Shown: piece after piece, positions 1 through 10,940 of the stretch
How positions within the stretch are numbered: position 1 is the first letter of the stretch
Layout: each line of letters begins with the position of its first letter
DNA from: Blastobasis lacticolella
Lineage: Eukaryota > Arthropoda > Insecta > Lepidoptera > Blastobasidae
Length of the DNA stretch: 64,000 nt
Assembly: GCA_905147135.1 (NCBI GenBank)
Contig: LR990058.1
Span: forward strand, 16,963,349 to 17,027,348
Direction: 5' to 3'
The notes under the pieces: generated by a model
What the model was told of the DNA's origin: nothing
The model's input: the letters and a program-made list of their open reading frames with translations, nothing else
Databases searched by the model: none
Position numbers and translations under genes: made by a program

Positions 1-108
1 TTCTGTTTTTCATTGGATATCTCCCTGAAACTGTCGTTTACTTATAAAACTGCTATTTTGTAAAAATATACTATAAGTACTTACCTACCTACCTAGGTCA
101 AGTAGGTA

Positions 109-140
109 GGCGCGCGAGAGCACAACCGGTATACAACGCC
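109..140 (+). repeat. 3' end fragment of SINE A
   Basis: The block with CGCGAGAGCACAACCGG matches the 3' part of the tRNA-headed SINE family A seen many times in the window (compare 32190-32222). Only about 30 bp survive. Confidence 0.45.
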
Positions 141-1290
141 AAAATTATAAGTATTATACCTACCATATTAAAACACGTTTCATACCGAACATCTGTTAAC
201 TTGGTCTAGTGAAGTGTCAAAAGTAACATCCAATCCGTAGAATGTGACTAGTGCTGTTCTGTACGAGTGAACGATACTATGTAAATCTGTATGTATTCAA
301 CATTCTTCTCATGTAAGTGGCTTATTCTGTCTTAAAATGAGAAAAAAATATTTTTAAACCGAACATCTACTTCTACCTATTAAATAATGGTATAAGCCTT
401 AAGAAAACATGTTAATTCTCAAAAAAGCATAACGACGAATAGCTGAGAGCTTGATGCACAGCTCATACCAAGAGAAGGGATTCCGCAGGAAGAAAGGAGA
501 TGGAGTGGCGGATTGGACTTCAAAAGTTAGCACCACATATGATACCTTAGAATGCCTTAGACTTCAGAGGTCCTGGACAAAGGGGACCACATTCCAAGAG
601 GTGGATCTCCTGTCCGTGGGCCTCCTAAATCTCCTTATAAAACAAATTGTTAAAAGAATTCTTGCCAATACTTTTAGCATACTTTCTCAGATAGTTAATT
701 AGGCATAGTAAACCAAACACTAATTAGAGAGGCCACTTAATGAGGCATCCTCAAGAATTTAGAAACGCAGAATGCTACCTACATATGCTACTCTGGTACC
801 GCATTCAACTCGGTCACGTGTCCCAATAATTACCCAACAGACTCTCAATTTAGCCGCAACACTACCAAACTACTCGTCAAAGTGACAAATTACGATGATC
901 TCACTTCACCCACAACTTAACCAAGCGCGAGCCCTGCGGAACGCCACACGCTCCCAGCGTTTCCTCCAGAACATAACTTAAAACCGGGGAATTCCAAAAT
1001 CGCGAGTAATTAGTCCAATTTTCGCTACACTGCCCGTTCTGTGCGGTAATTGGAGGAAGCGACTGATTTACGACATGCAATGGATTGTAAATCAATGTAG
1101 CGGGGTGTAGTGACGAGTGATTTATGCATGGGGTAATGGGTGGGGACTAATGAGGGTGCGCGTGCGAATCAGCCGCGTGTCGCCTTCGCCTTCGCCTTGC
1201 GCCTTGCGAGACGGCGACGCGAGCTCGGCAGTGGAAATATTACAGTCGCTTGCTGCAATATAGCTGCATTTATCTTCAATAATTAGTTGA
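141..1290. other. AT-rich stretch, no assignable feature
   Basis: No reading frame here resembles a protein I recognise. A small impure GCCTTC array lies at about 1182-1208 in a locally CpG-rich patch (1150-1230). I see nothing else. Confidence 0.5.
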
Positions 1291-1566
1291 TTAGGTGGTA
1301 GGACTCTAAGCCTGAGGGGTCCACCTGGGAACCATCGCCTTATCTATTTCTGCCACCAAGCAATAATGTTTGCATTGTTGTCTTCCAGTTTGAGGTGGTA
1401 GCCAGCGCAATTACAGGCATGAGGAATTTTATCTAAGTTCTCACAGTGTGAACGCATTTTTGTAGGCTTCCTAAATGCTTCAAAGATAGATGTTATACGC
1501 GATAGTTACCGCTTGCCATCAGGTGGGCTGTCTACTCATTTGTCACTGCGTAGCATATAAAAAACT
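1291..1566 (+). repeat. Repeat family C (LINE-like 3' tail)
   Basis: Starts with GGTGGTAGGACTCT, contains the block around CAATTACAGGCATGAGG and ends CATCAGGTGGGCTGTCTACTC, then TCACTGCGTAGCAT and an A-rich tail. Related copies are at 21603 (-), 27229, 31471, 32887 (-) and 43954. The A tail and shared 3' end suggest a retroposed LINE or SINE tail; no coding capacity is visible. Confidence 0.7.
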
Positions 1567-1643
1567 AGAAGTGGACCGGCTCTTCCTGGCTTTGAATTGG
1601 AATTTTTAAAACTAGGCAAGCATTTGAACGCCATCTCGCCAAG

Positions 1644-1745
1644 TTCCGATATTTATATTTATATTTATATTTATTTATTTATAGTATTATACATACATCG
1701 TCATAACAATACGTGATATAAAATTATCAACAGTTAATTTCGGTA
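1644..1745 (-). repeat. LINE-like tail with ATATTT microsatellite
   Basis: An impure (ATATTT)n tract runs into TAGTATTATACATACATCG and the following ~60 bp. The same sequence occurs inverted at about 42315-42415. In minus orientation it reads as a 3' end with a simple-sequence tail. Confidence 0.5.
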
Positions 1746-2374
1746 GATACAACCGAGAATGGAAAATGCTTGTCTAGAAAGAGCCTATTAGATTCACTCT
1801 GGCCTTGAGGAATTGCAGATTGTACCTGCCAATCGGGGAACACCATGGAACACGAGAACGGGGAATTAGTAGTCAAGCAGCAGTCAAGCGTCAATATTAA
1901 CTTATTTCTGGGTAGTTTTCCTCATTGCTGAGCGTCGTGAACAGAACAACTTGATATTGCCGTTGTGCCTCCTTTGAAGCATTTCTTATCTACTCAGTCA
2001 AACCATGGCCTCGGCAGCTTATGCCCAAATAATTTACAGAAAAGGTGTTCGGTTTGCGAAGAGGGGTTATGGAAAATCTGGTGTTTAATGAGGATCAATC
2101 ATATGGTAGAATTTTATAGGTTTGCTAATAAAATCTTGACACATTTACACAGCAATAAACCCAGTGAAATCATTTTTGAAGGAAAAGTCAAGCGCTATGA
2201 GATAAATGCTTTATTACGTGTTACGTAAGGTTTATCCGGGTACCGAAGGACGTCATCAGAAAATTTCTACACAGTTATTCATGTGATATCTATGTATAAG
2301 CTAATGGAAAGGTCACTAATAATAAATGGTGACTAATCCACATTTACGAAGAAATTGAAGAATTAATTTATGTG
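1746..2374. other. Unassigned AT-rich stretch
   Basis: No repeat partner within the window and no recognisable coding region was found. Confidence 0.45.
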
Positions 2375-2560
2375 CAATGAGTCCCTCCCGAGATCTTTCC
2401 TTTGCACCATGACTTGGGATTCTTCAAAAGCCATGTCTACAACAGGTACCTCAAAGGCGGGCACCGCATCCAAACCCCTTAGGTTTTTTTATAACAGAAG
2501 AAGGGGAGCACCAGATATTCTGTGCGACAGGGATTTCCATCAGGGAACGATTCCCAATAA
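2375..2560 (+). repeat. Repeat family M (retroelement 3' relic)
   Basis: The blocks GATCTTTCCTTTGCACCATG, AAAGCCATGTCTAC and GGTACCTCAAAG recur at 11655-11780, and a weaker relative is at 22365-22480 (GACTATAACATGGAATCCTT). This looks like a decayed LINE 3' terminus; the frames are broken. Confidence 0.5.
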
Positions 2561-3235
2561 AAATACTACGAAAGAAACACGAATACCGAATCACACGATA
2601 TCTGTCAGTCCGGCAGTCGCAGTGGCCACGGTCTATACTTACGTGATAAAAAATTACAGCAGGGAGGGGCAGGTGGCACCCTAATTCCTAACTCCTACCC
2701 CAGAAGGTAAAATCGTGGGGTGTGAGTTGTGTGAAGTCACACTGATTTCTCGATTATGATGTAAATTGTTTGAATTCATACAGGGGTTCGATTGAGCTTT
2801 TTGTATTGGAAAATGGTGGAGAAGTTAGTCGGTATTTGGGGCATTCGGTGGTGATAATTATAGACAACAGTGTGTAATTTTTTTAAACGCAGACTATACT
2901 TTATTTTAGTAACAACATAAACAATATGACAATTAATGGCAAGGCCAGGTGCGTCTAAATTACTATTTTACGTATATTACTTTACTTTACGTTGAATTAT
3001 TTAACATTTAATAATCGTGAATTGAGGATGTATGAATTTTTGTAACCATTTCATGCACACAATGTTTACAGTCACCACCGCCACCACCAGTTTCAATCTA
3101 ACGTCACTACGATCAAAATAATAATATTAAATTGGTAATCCTGGTGGATTTTGTCAAGCATGGGGTCCATCTGGATACCTCCGTCTTCCCTTTATATGCA
3201 GTTGAGAATTGAACATGCCGTAGCTATAGAAACAG
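2561..3235. other. Unassigned stretch
   Basis: AT-rich DNA without recognisable coding or repeat structure apart from short CCACCG runs near 3075. Confidence 0.4.
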
Positions 3236-3289
3236 CTTCCCAACAGGTGAGATGGCGGACATTTGGCTGTTTCGTCTAAAAAAAAAAGC
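3236..3289 (+). repeat. LINE 3' terminal fragment with A tail
   Basis: CAACAGGTGAGATGGCGG followed by CATTTGGCTG and a run of A matches, in sense orientation, the extreme 3' end of the full LINE at 57497-61107. It is a strongly 5'-truncated insertion of about 50 bp. Confidence 0.55.
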
Positions 3290-3584
3290 TTCATTCTTTG
3301 AAGAAGTCCAGATTGTACTACGCGGGAAATATATTGGCAGGCAAAGTATTCTATTTCATAGCCTCAACTTTTAGAAAAGTCCATCCAAAGCTGCAAGGCT
3401 ACTACTGCTACGGCTGCTACTTTACTTAACGTCTGGTTTATATCCTAGTGGGTACATTATTTATTTCTAATGCAATAGAAATGAGAGCTTACTTCTTATG
3501 GAAGGAGTGCCAATGAAAGATAAATTACGGAATAGTTTATACAGGGAACCTGCTGGAGTGAAAGAAGGCGCAGTAAGTAGGATA

Positions 3585-3735
3585 GAGAATACTTAGCTGG
3601 GTTGGAAATGTAGCTAAGATTAATGAGAAGAGATTAACGAAAAGGATAATGTGTGTGTGGAATGTAGCATGCTATGTGGCAGGAATTAATTTAAAAGTCG
3701 AAAGGGGAAGATCCGAGATGAACGTATCATGATCA
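3585..3735 (+). pseudogene. RTE-type LINE C-terminal relic
   Basis: One frame reads WVGNVAKINEKRLTKRIM, then a spaced VERGRSE. This resembles the tail of RTE-like retrotransposon polymerases, where an LRWxGHVxRM motif is followed by KR..RGRP. Only this piece of about 45 residues is discernible. It has no start, no catalytic domain and no conserved ends, so it is dead. The match is from family knowledge and is short, so the exact clade is uncertain. SINE A follows immediately in the opposite direction. Confidence 0.45.
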
Positions 3736-3754
3736 AATCCTTAAAATAGGTATC

Positions 3755-4025
3755 ATGGCCACGGTCCGCCTTGACCAAAATCCAGGATTTGGCAGATCAG
3801 ATAATTACAGTGGAGCGACTGCCACCTGACCTCCATGACCCTGCTACCAGCGGAACCTGACAAGATTGGATCATTGGATCAGTTGCCTGAATGTGCAGGT
3901 TTCATCACGATGTTTTCCCTCACCGTAAGAGCATTGGTTAGTGTTTAACTAATGTACGTAACTCCGAAAAGAGTCATTGGTACATAACGGCATTGGGGTT
4001 TGAACTCGGTACCTCTCGCATACCC
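3755..4025 (-). repeat. SINE A copy (tRNA-headed)
   Basis: Read on the minus strand: a B-box-like GAGTTCAAACCCC, then ACCAATGACTCTTTTCGGAG, TTAACACTAACCAATGCTCTT, the region around GGTCAGGTGGCAGTCGCTCC and CCAAATCCTGGATT. This is the commonest repeat of the window. The tRNA-like 5' end is partly decayed. Confidence 0.8.
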
Positions 4026-4770
4026 CATAACATTTTTATGGAATTTTATGAATATGTATATTATGACATCACAAAATTATCTACTAACATAGCATTGGCA
4101 ATATTGTTCATTTACTAACAAATTATGGAATAATGATTCTAAAATAAATCATTTGAATTGAATTGAATTGAATAGCCACCAGGCCACCGAAGCTCTCTAC
4201 TAGAACCGCAAAAGATCCCAATCAATTCAGTTACTGTACCGTGGCTAATAATTATAACCTACCGTCATAATTCTTTTTTCTGAATTACCCTCGTAATCCC
4301 CTCAAACGCAACACGGCGGCCGCATTCGCCATAAATATTGATAAACGTAAATAAGTCCACGCAATCGATGGCGGCTCGTCAGGTTGCCTCGTTACTCCAT
4401 TATTGAACGGCATGAATAAAAATATGGCGACTACCCTCGCCTCGAAAGTCACCTCACGCGAAATACTACGGGGATGCCTTGGATAGGGATGCGTGTGTGG
4501 TTGTGTGATAGAGAAAGCTGATTGGGTGTGTTGTGCTTGTGTTTTCTGTTTTTGTAAGTTATTTGCCGCACTTGGCTAAATTCAGTTGTCTAAAACAGAA
4601 GCAAAAAGCGTGAGAGCAAGATCAAAGTGATTTCAATTGGAATTAATGTAGGGTCCATTTTTGTATCACGCCTTTCAAAAAGCGGAGACACGCGAAATGG
4701 CGCATCGATCTACGGTCCGTTTCTAAGTCAAAATGATGTCTATAATAGGCTTATGTTCGTCTTATGCACC
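4026..4770. other. Unassigned stretch
   Basis: It contains a short (TTGAA)n array near 4154-4172. No coding region was recognised. Confidence 0.4.
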
Positions 4771-5262
4771 TATTACACATACCTAAATTCAGTAGACTGT
4801 AGAAACTTCTGATTACACTGTTCTTAATTTAGTTACTAAATTCATTTACTGGTTGATGCGTCACGAAGTCGGACGTGTTGTGATGTTGCGTTCGAAAACT
4901 GCACTGCTTGACATTTATATGAAAACTAAACATGATTCTTATAAGTAACCGATCACATTGGCGTTAATGGCGCTCTCGAATAATGTTTAATAATGATTGA
5001 TTCTAAATATGATTTCTCTAAAAAGGCCTAATGTTACAAAATTAAACTCACACAGTTAAATTACCAGGCAAAAATGAACGTACATCTTAATTAAATAAGT
5101 TACTAAATGCTATTCCACCTTCCTAAATGCGTAACTAATTAGACTTCCAAATTCAGAAACCATATGTTCTTCTAAAAGCATCCTAACTTGCTAAATGCGA
5201 TTACATTCGACTGAATTCAGTAACTGAATCATTTAGTCTACTGAATTTAGGCATGTGTTATA
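4771..5262. mobile_element. Element G copy 1 (TTATTACACAT termini)
   Basis: The ends are inverted: TATTACACATACCTAAATTC at left and its complement (GAATTTAGGCATGTGT) at right. Both subterminal zones carry many short variants of TAAATGC and CTGAATTTAG. A second copy lies at 51743-52378 and is about 145 bp longer, so this one looks like a deletion derivative. No transposase is encoded. The architecture fits a non-autonomous DNA transposon. Confidence 0.7.
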
Positions 5263-5316
5263 AGCGCAATAGTACTAGCTTTTTGTATGACATTGAGTCA
5301 TTTGTAGAGTTGTGGC

Positions 5317-5376
5317 ATATTTATTTAATTATTTAATACTTTATGCACAAAATAGTACAAAGGTGGACTCAAATTG
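5317..5376 (-). repeat. LINE-like tail (TTTATGCACAAAATAGTAC)
   Basis: TATTTAATACTTTATGCAC and AAAATAGTACAAAGGTGGAC recur almost identically at 49705-49760. It reads as an AT-rich 3' end in minus orientation. Confidence 0.5.
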
Positions 5377-5517
5377 ACAGTGTACATTCTCTATAGGTCG
5401 CGGCTCCATCTGTACTCTAACATGTCCAATATATTTGAACTGTATGCGCTGTGGCGGTGACAGTGACTGTAGCATCGAAAGGATTTTTATAATTTACTAT
5501 TCATAATATACGTAATA

Positions 5518-5783
5518 TGCCGTGTGGTGACCGGTAGAGTAGAATAGCACCAACCCCTTACACTCGTGGGTGTCGTATAAGGCGACTAATGTTTAGAGAC
5601 AAAAGATCTAGAGTCTTCGTAAACTGGAAAATGGGCCGCAGCGTTTTCCATTGTTATGTTTGCAACACTGCGATCTCCAACCCGCCTGCCAAGCGTGGAG
5701 ATTATGGCAATAACCTCCCCTTTTGTGGGAGAGGCCCAAAGTTCTGCAGTGGACTGTTATGGGCTGTGATGATGATGATGAAT
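5518..5783 (+). repeat. Repeat B copy 1 (~265 bp, GAT tail)
   Basis: Starts near GTGTGGTGACCGGTAGAGTA, continues CACTCGTGGGTGTCGTA, GAAAATGGGC and CCTGCCAAGCGTGGAGATTA, and ends GGGCTGTGATGATGATGATG. Well-matched copies lie at 41270-41530 (-) and 45297-45556 (+). The GAT microsatellite tail is typical of RTE-mobilised elements. Confidence 0.75.
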
Positions 5784-6590
5784 ATACGTAAAGAATGCAG
5801 CGCAGTGCTGCCATGCCACTACCCTGAGGTTATAAATGTCATGCACGGCTAGCACAAGTGCGCTCACGCCTGCGATAAGCGAGATAGGTGCGAATTAAAT
5901 ACTGCAAACGCTTCCATGTTAGTATTGAGGTAAGGAAACAAACGCTATCTCGCGCCGCGAGATGTGTCAAGGGCGCACGGGGCTATGTCCGCTTTCAGGT
6001 AGACAGTCTGACAATGTCTGACCATGTGATCCCTAGACAATAAAAAAAATTATGATGCGCAGTTACTTGAGTTAGATACTTAGCGCATGACATTTCTTGG
6101 AATTAAATACATCAGACAAGCCGAACGATTTAAATTATTCTTACTGCTTATCCGGCTGAGAATCGTCTCGGGCTTGTGAAATTTATTTCTCAAACGAAAA
6201 ACACAATAGCTCCCTGCATTACTTAAGAGTTTTGATATACTTTCAGCGCCCATTTCATGATGGATCTCGCAATTTTTCCCCGCGATGTCGCCGAAACTTG
6301 TTTTATTCCAACAAATTATTGTTCCGAAGATGAATTGTGTACCGAACAAAACAGTATTCATTTTACTAATTCCTGAAACTCCGATTATTAAATAAAGTAT
6401 GTTGCAATAATATTATATTTATTTGTCCAACCTCAAATCTGTTACACCATACCGAGAGAGACTCAGTTATGACGAAAATGTGGATAACTACGGAGGCGTT
6501 CTTATGTTAAGAGACAAAGTCGACATTAGGCCACGCCGAAACTTTCATACATCACTTTCATACACTTTTTCATACATTAATAATCAACCT
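5784..6590. other. Unassigned stretch
   Basis: Mixed composition with no repeat partner seen. Reading frames up to ~90 codons occur but resemble nothing known. Confidence 0.4.
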
Positions 6591-6708
6591 GGCATTAATG
6601 TCCCGGTTGTGCTCACGCGCGCGAGTACCCGGACCTTGACCGGAGCCTTGACCATCAAGGATTTGGCAGTTTAGGTAATTACAGTGGAGAGACTGCCATC
6701 TCACATCC
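6591..6708 (-). repeat. SINE A 3' part
   Basis: On the minus strand it gives the 3' half of SINE A, from the GGCAGTCTCTCCACTG block to GCACAACCGGGACATTAATG. It is 5'-truncated. Confidence 0.65.
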
Positions 6709-6828
6709 AGTCCAATATTGGTATCGTATAAAAAGTAACAGTCCAATTGGATTGTCGTCAAGCCTAGTCCATTGAAATAGAACCGATTCTAATTTTTCGG
6801 AGATAATAGAATTTTTTAAAGTAGTACG

Positions 6829-6886
6829 GCAGACACCTGATGGAAATTGGTCACCGTCGCCTATGGACATCAGCAACATCAGCTAT
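6829..6886 (-). repeat. Repeat D fragment
   Basis: CACCTGATGGAAATTGGTCA and CGCCTATGGACATCAGCAAC are the 3' block of repeat family D, intact at 47848-48178. Confidence 0.6.
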
Positions 6887-7084
6887 ATGTTCCCTATCAC
6901 CCGCGCAGTGGTGTGGCTTCACAAATTATGCGTCTTTTACACGCGGGCTCAGCAGGTTGCGCGCGACGGGATGCCTGAAATGCCAGCAATGGAATCTGCG
7001 CGCGGGTCCGCGCAGGGCCTAAGGGCCAGGGCACAACACTTCGGCACGACGACGACGACGAAATCTGCGATGCGACGACGCGCT

Positions 7085-7310
7085 ACCGTTCAGTCAGTGT
7101 CCACACTTCGAACTGGCAGTGCACTGATTAAGGACAAGATGACTTATTACGACGCCGATTACTTCATTTCTTTAAGTAATTGAGGGACGTCCTGTTCTTT
7201 GCGATATGTCTCACTGGGAACTGAAGTCATGGTCGTTGTCCTCTTATAAGATGCCGTTGCATCACCGCATCGTATTGCGGTGCGATGCCGTTTTTGCGAT
7301 GCGAGGCCGC
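7085..7310. repeat. Repeat J copy 1 (GC-rich ended, MITE-like)
   Basis: CAGTCAGTGTCCACACTTCG, ACAAGATGAC, GATATGTCTCACTGGGAAC and CACCGCATCGTATTGCGGTG align with 12625-12865. Both carry subterminal GCGATGCGACG-type words. It is probably a non-autonomous DNA transposon, but I cannot define exact termini. Confidence 0.5.
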
Positions 7311-7692
7311 AACACCGCGCGCCCCCTCGCAATAATATCCTGGGCTCTATGTCTAAATATTTATGTTTCCGATCGAATTGACCTATGTTTTTAGACCCCA
7401 TGGAGAGCTCACTTCACCAAACACACTCGTGGAGTCGACCCTTGACAAATATTTTGATGATCAATATGAATGAGCTACGTTCTTCTGTTATTTCTTGACT
7501 TGGACTTGATCGTCCTAAATATGACAACAAAAACCGGCGCCTATTTAAATTTATGAACTAAAAATAAAAAAAGTCTAGTCTAGTCTAGTCTAATTATAAA
7601 AAAAGTTGACAACTTCAACCATATTAGAGGGAAAAGAGCGACCCGGCACCCACACCACCACCAGACAGACTTTTGCGAGCGTGCATTACAGA
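7311..7692. other. Unassigned stretch with TCTAG microsatellite
   Basis: A pure array of about four (TCTAG) units lies near 7573-7592. Nothing else is recognised. Confidence 0.45.
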
Positions 7693-7893
7693 TACTGCAT
7701 GTTATAACCAAAAGCCAGAAGACGCCCACTGCTGGGCATAGGCCTCCCCCAGATATCTCCACATAGGCCGGTCCTGTGCCTTCCGCATCCAGCTGGTACC
7801 TGCGATCTTTACCAGGTCGTCGGTCCACCTTGTGGGAGGCCTACCCACGCTGCGTTTTGGCATGGCATGGCCGTGGCATGTTTTAGGTAAACA
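7693..7893 (-). pseudogene. RTE-type LINE 3' end, C-terminal ORF relic
   Basis: The minus strand reads KRSVGRPPTRWTDDLVKIAG, then SWMRKAQDRPMWRYLGEAY and QQW. This is the characteristic C-terminus of RTE-like endonuclease/reverse-transcriptase proteins (GRPPxRWxDD, then WxxxAQDRxxWRxLxEAYxQQW). The polymerase and endonuclease are absent, as expected from 5' truncation during target-primed reverse transcription. A more diverged relative with an added upstream residue block lies at 53483-53725. A shift near 7740 between two overlapping frames shows decay. Confidence 0.7.
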
Positions 7894-8539
7894 CAAGGGA
7901 TTCCTAACGGATTACAAGGGTGTCCTATCGTAATGCCAACCATGCAGGAATCCGCCAGCCGTCCACGGCCAGGCGTACTAACTGAATTGCGTCAAAAACA
8001 AACAGAGCAAATACACCGACAATTGGTTACAACGAACCAATCCGACACGACTTGTAAAAATAGTTAAGCGATGCACACACTGGCGCGCGTGGCGGCGACC
8101 ACGCTGTGGCGGCGGCGCGGACGGTTCTTTTTTATTTTTTTATGTTAGATTGAATCATCACACTGCTGGACAAAGACCTAACCCCGATTTTTCCACTCTT
8201 CGCGATCAAGTGCCAGTCACTTTCGAAAGCCCGCAGTTCATCGGTCCTTTGGACGTTTTACGATAGATTCTGTGAGGTGAGTGAGGAATAAATTCCACAC
8301 TAGCTTCTTTGTCCGAGTAAAGTTTGGTACCAGACTCGTTCCGGCAGGTACCACACTGAATTTCGAGATAAATGATAGCTTGTGTGCTATTCTGGACTAT
8401 AAGCGATATTGCTAGGGAGGACTTGTTCGAGGTCAGTCTAAATGCAAATATTGGGCAAACAAAGTATAAGGGGGAGTTAGATCCACCGACTCGATAAGAA
8501 TAAAAAGCTATATTGCTGCCAATATTCATTAAAATCCGT
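7894..8539. other. Unassigned stretch
   Basis: Contains a CpG-rich patch of GGCGGC words near 8070-8130. A 120-codon frame on the minus strand shows no recognised family. Confidence 0.4.
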
Positions 8540-8712
8540 TCAGTACTTTTTGCGTGAAGGAGTAACAAACATCCAAATATAAATTACATAAAGTTTAATC
8601 TCTTACGTGTTGTTTAGATCTAAAATTGAAATGCATTTCATAAGAATTAATAAAACTTTTATTTTTTTATTTATGCATCCTACAAACTTTCGCATTTGTA
8701 ACATTAGTAGGA
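8540..8712 (-). repeat. Helitron-like end, interrupted
   Basis: On the minus strand: CCTACTAATGTTACAAATGC, GAAAGTTTGTAGGATG, then after ~90 bp of foreign AT-rich DNA GTTTGTTACTCCTTCACG and ACTGAACGGATTTTAATG. This block is shared by several repeats here (20826, 36340, 40510, 63490). I assign it to Helitron-like elements by resemblance only. Confidence 0.5.
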
Positions 8713-9186
8713 CTACTGCTCAATTACAATATTACTAACACCTCTCTACAATCAAGAGCACTGCCTATAACCGTACATTCGGACGCTCTCCACATTAAAC
8801 CTTAACCTATAACTCAGCCATACGTCGCACGGACTAATGCTAAGCCCCTTAGCTGCGTGGCAACCCTACTCCAGACTGGGAACGTTGGCAATCCCCCTCC
8901 GCCCGCACCCCGCCCGCCCGCTGCAGATTTTAATCGCATTACACGCAGCGTTGATGTAATGCAATTAATCTATCGCGCGAGCCGCGCGGCTAACGGCCTC
9001 AGTGTGCACAGGGCCTTACGCCGACGTGTTATGACCAAATGTTGGGTACAGTTTTTAATAGGATCAGTTTTCCGGTAATTGCGTTTGGGAGGTGTCGCTG
9101 ATTGCAGGTAGATGTTTGTATGAGTATGTGTAAACAGCGTTGGCAATTCTTTTTTATGGTAAATACCATTGCTAGACTTATCCCTC
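8713..9186. other. Unassigned stretch
   Basis: Includes a C-rich patch (CCGCCCGCACCCCGCCCG, about 8900-8920). No recognised feature. Confidence 0.4.
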
Positions 9187-9473
9187 TGCGGCCATGTACC
9201 AATGACTATTTTCTGAGTTATGTACATAAGTTGAACACTAACCGATGCTCTTACGGTGAGGGAAAACATCGTGATGAAACCTGCAAATCCAGGCAACTGA
9301 ATTTGTAACCATGATCCAATCTGGTCAGGTTCCCCTGGTAGCAGGGTCACGGAGGTCAGATGGTAGTCACTCCACTGTAATTACCTGATCGCCAAATCCT
9401 GGATCATGTTCAAGGCGGACCCCTGGCCCTCGTTCTCGAGAGCACATCCCGAGACATTAACGCCAAGATGATT
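9187..9473 (+). repeat. SINE A copy, body without tRNA head
   Basis: A well-preserved body from GGCCATGTACCAATGACTAT through GTTGAACACTAACCGATGC and GGTTCCCCTGGTAGCAGGG to ACATTAACGCCAAGATGAT. The tRNA-like promoter region is missing. Confidence 0.8.
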
Positions 9474-9510
9474 ATTATTTATTACCATTGCTAGGCTTAA
9501 GAATGACTTT

Positions 9511-9593
9511 TAATTACCTGGTCTGTCAAATCCTGAATTATGATCAAAGCGGACCTCGGGCTCTCACGCGAGTGCACAACCAGGATATTGGCA
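9511..9593 (+). repeat. SINE A 3' fragment
   Basis: TTAATTACCTGGTCTGTCAA to GTGCACAACCAGGATATTGG repeats the last 80 bp of family A directly after the previous copy, separated by ~35 bp. Confidence 0.6.
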
Positions 9594-9629
9594 GCAAATA
9601 TGAGTTTTTGGTCGCCAGTCCCAGGCCAT

Positions 9630-9766
9630 CAGCGGGCCACCTGATGGAAAGTGGTCACGGCCGCCTATGGACATCACCAACACCAGGGGCGCTACCAATG
9701 CAATGCCCATCTCTAAAGAGACCTCTAATATACGTCTTGAATGATCCCATGTCATAGTCCAAATGA
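9630..9766 (-). repeat. Repeat D fragment
   Basis: GGGCCACCTGATGGAAAGTG, CGCCTATGGACATCACCAAC and GATCCCATGTCATAGTCC match 61855-61995. Confidence 0.65.
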
Positions 9767-10259
9767 AAAACTATGGCTGGGAGCTCATTCCACATCCGAA
9801 TCGTACGAGCGATCGAATTTGTTTGAGACAGTCTATATGTACCTTACACAAATGCCAGATGGGTAACAAATTAAATTACCATCAAACCTGAACCATGACC
9901 TTTATAATCAACGAGATCGTATAATTGAACTAAATGCAATACATAACTAATGGTGTTTTGGATGCAGTTGACCAAGGTGTTCCACTGCGGACCCAAAGTT
10001 AAATATTATAATATTATTTCTTTGAACACTTAACGTTATTTTTCCCGGGGGTTCAGATCAGTCGGTTTGTTGGGGGCGCTCCGACATCAGTCAGTTTGTC
10101 GGGGTCATTCCGCCATCGATAGAATTGGTAATGAATCATCATTGTCATTCAGAGGAATTCAAACTGTAGGACACAGGTTTCTCTCGAGTCTTCCAGGGTT
10201 TGTGCCTCAGAGTATGACGACATTTTAATCGTAATTCTTCTATCACAGGCATCGCTTAA
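9767..10259. other. Unassigned; imperfect 30 bp duplication
   Basis: GATCAGTCGGTTTGTTGGGG and ATCAGTCAGTTTGTCGGGG (about 10050-10112) form a two-unit imperfect tandem repeat. No coding region recognised. Confidence 0.45.
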
Positions 10260-10535
10260 GACGACCTGATTGGTTCAGTTGATTGACAGCCGGTCTACCA
10301 CGCAGAGGTCCCGGGTTCTATTCCCGGCCCAGCAGAAATTAAAATGATGCATTTAATTTCTGTTAAGGGTCTGGTAGTATGAACAATAAGCACGTATTAA
10401 AAAAAGGTATGTAAGTAGTTGATCAGTTATCTAGCACCCATAATACAAGCTTGACGACCTGAGTGGTTCAATGGTCAACATGCCGGTCTGCCACGCAAGA
10501 GGTCCTGGGTTCGATTCCCGGCCGGGCAGAAATTT

Positions 10536-10940
10536 ATTTATTTTTATTTTTATTTATTTATTCATTTATTTCAGGCAACTAGGCCCATATTTATAAATAC
10601 ACAAACAACATAAATACAAAATAAACTGATACAGAATACAGACAAAGATAAAACCTATACCTACATACAAATTATTATAAATGGTAAACTAATATATAAA
10701 AATATAATTTATTAATATCTTAAAAAAATAACTGTCACTTAATGTCGTTCGGCGGCACCGGAAATTCTGGGTCGCCCACGGAATCGCCGGTACACCATAC
10801 CCTTCGGCCAATATTCTTCCCTCATGAAGAAATCCAAATCTGCGGTGGGAACTAATTCCACGAACGAGTTGAACGTACGTTCATGGCTTGATTCCAAGAG
10901 CTGGACCCTCACGAGGCACTGAAAATGAAATACTGAGGTA
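10536..10940 (-). mobile_element. LINE 3' fragment inside SINE H2
   Basis: The segment separates the two halves of H2. Its minus strand ends with GCCTGAAATAAATGAATAA and an (AAATA)-rich tail, that is, a polyadenylation signal and tail. It carries the C-terminal coding relic at 10739-10921. Confidence 0.6.
10739..10921 (-). pseudogene. Retroelement protein C-terminal fragment
   Basis: An open stretch of 60 codons on the minus strand ends at a TAA. It contains SSHERTFNSFVELV, then TADLDFFMREEYWPKGMVYR and RFRGRPR before the stop. A hydrophobic/aromatic FWPxGVxxRxF-like end occurs at the C-terminus of gag-like ORF1 proteins of some lepidopteran retrotransposons, so I read this as an ORF1 C-terminus. 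This rests on a short remembered pattern. The 5' part is missing because the LINE fragment is truncated. The reading frame is intact, suggesting a fairly young insertion. Confidence 0.4.

Noticed and set aside
1644..1690. Satellite or CRISPR-like array
   Set aside because: Simple ATATTT microsatellite at a retroelement tail. No regularly spaced repeats with unique spacers exist anywhere in the window.
5589..5852. 87-codon frame MFRDKRSRVFVNWKMG as a small gene
   Set aside because: It is translated repeat B; the copies at 41270 and 45297 do not preserve the frame.
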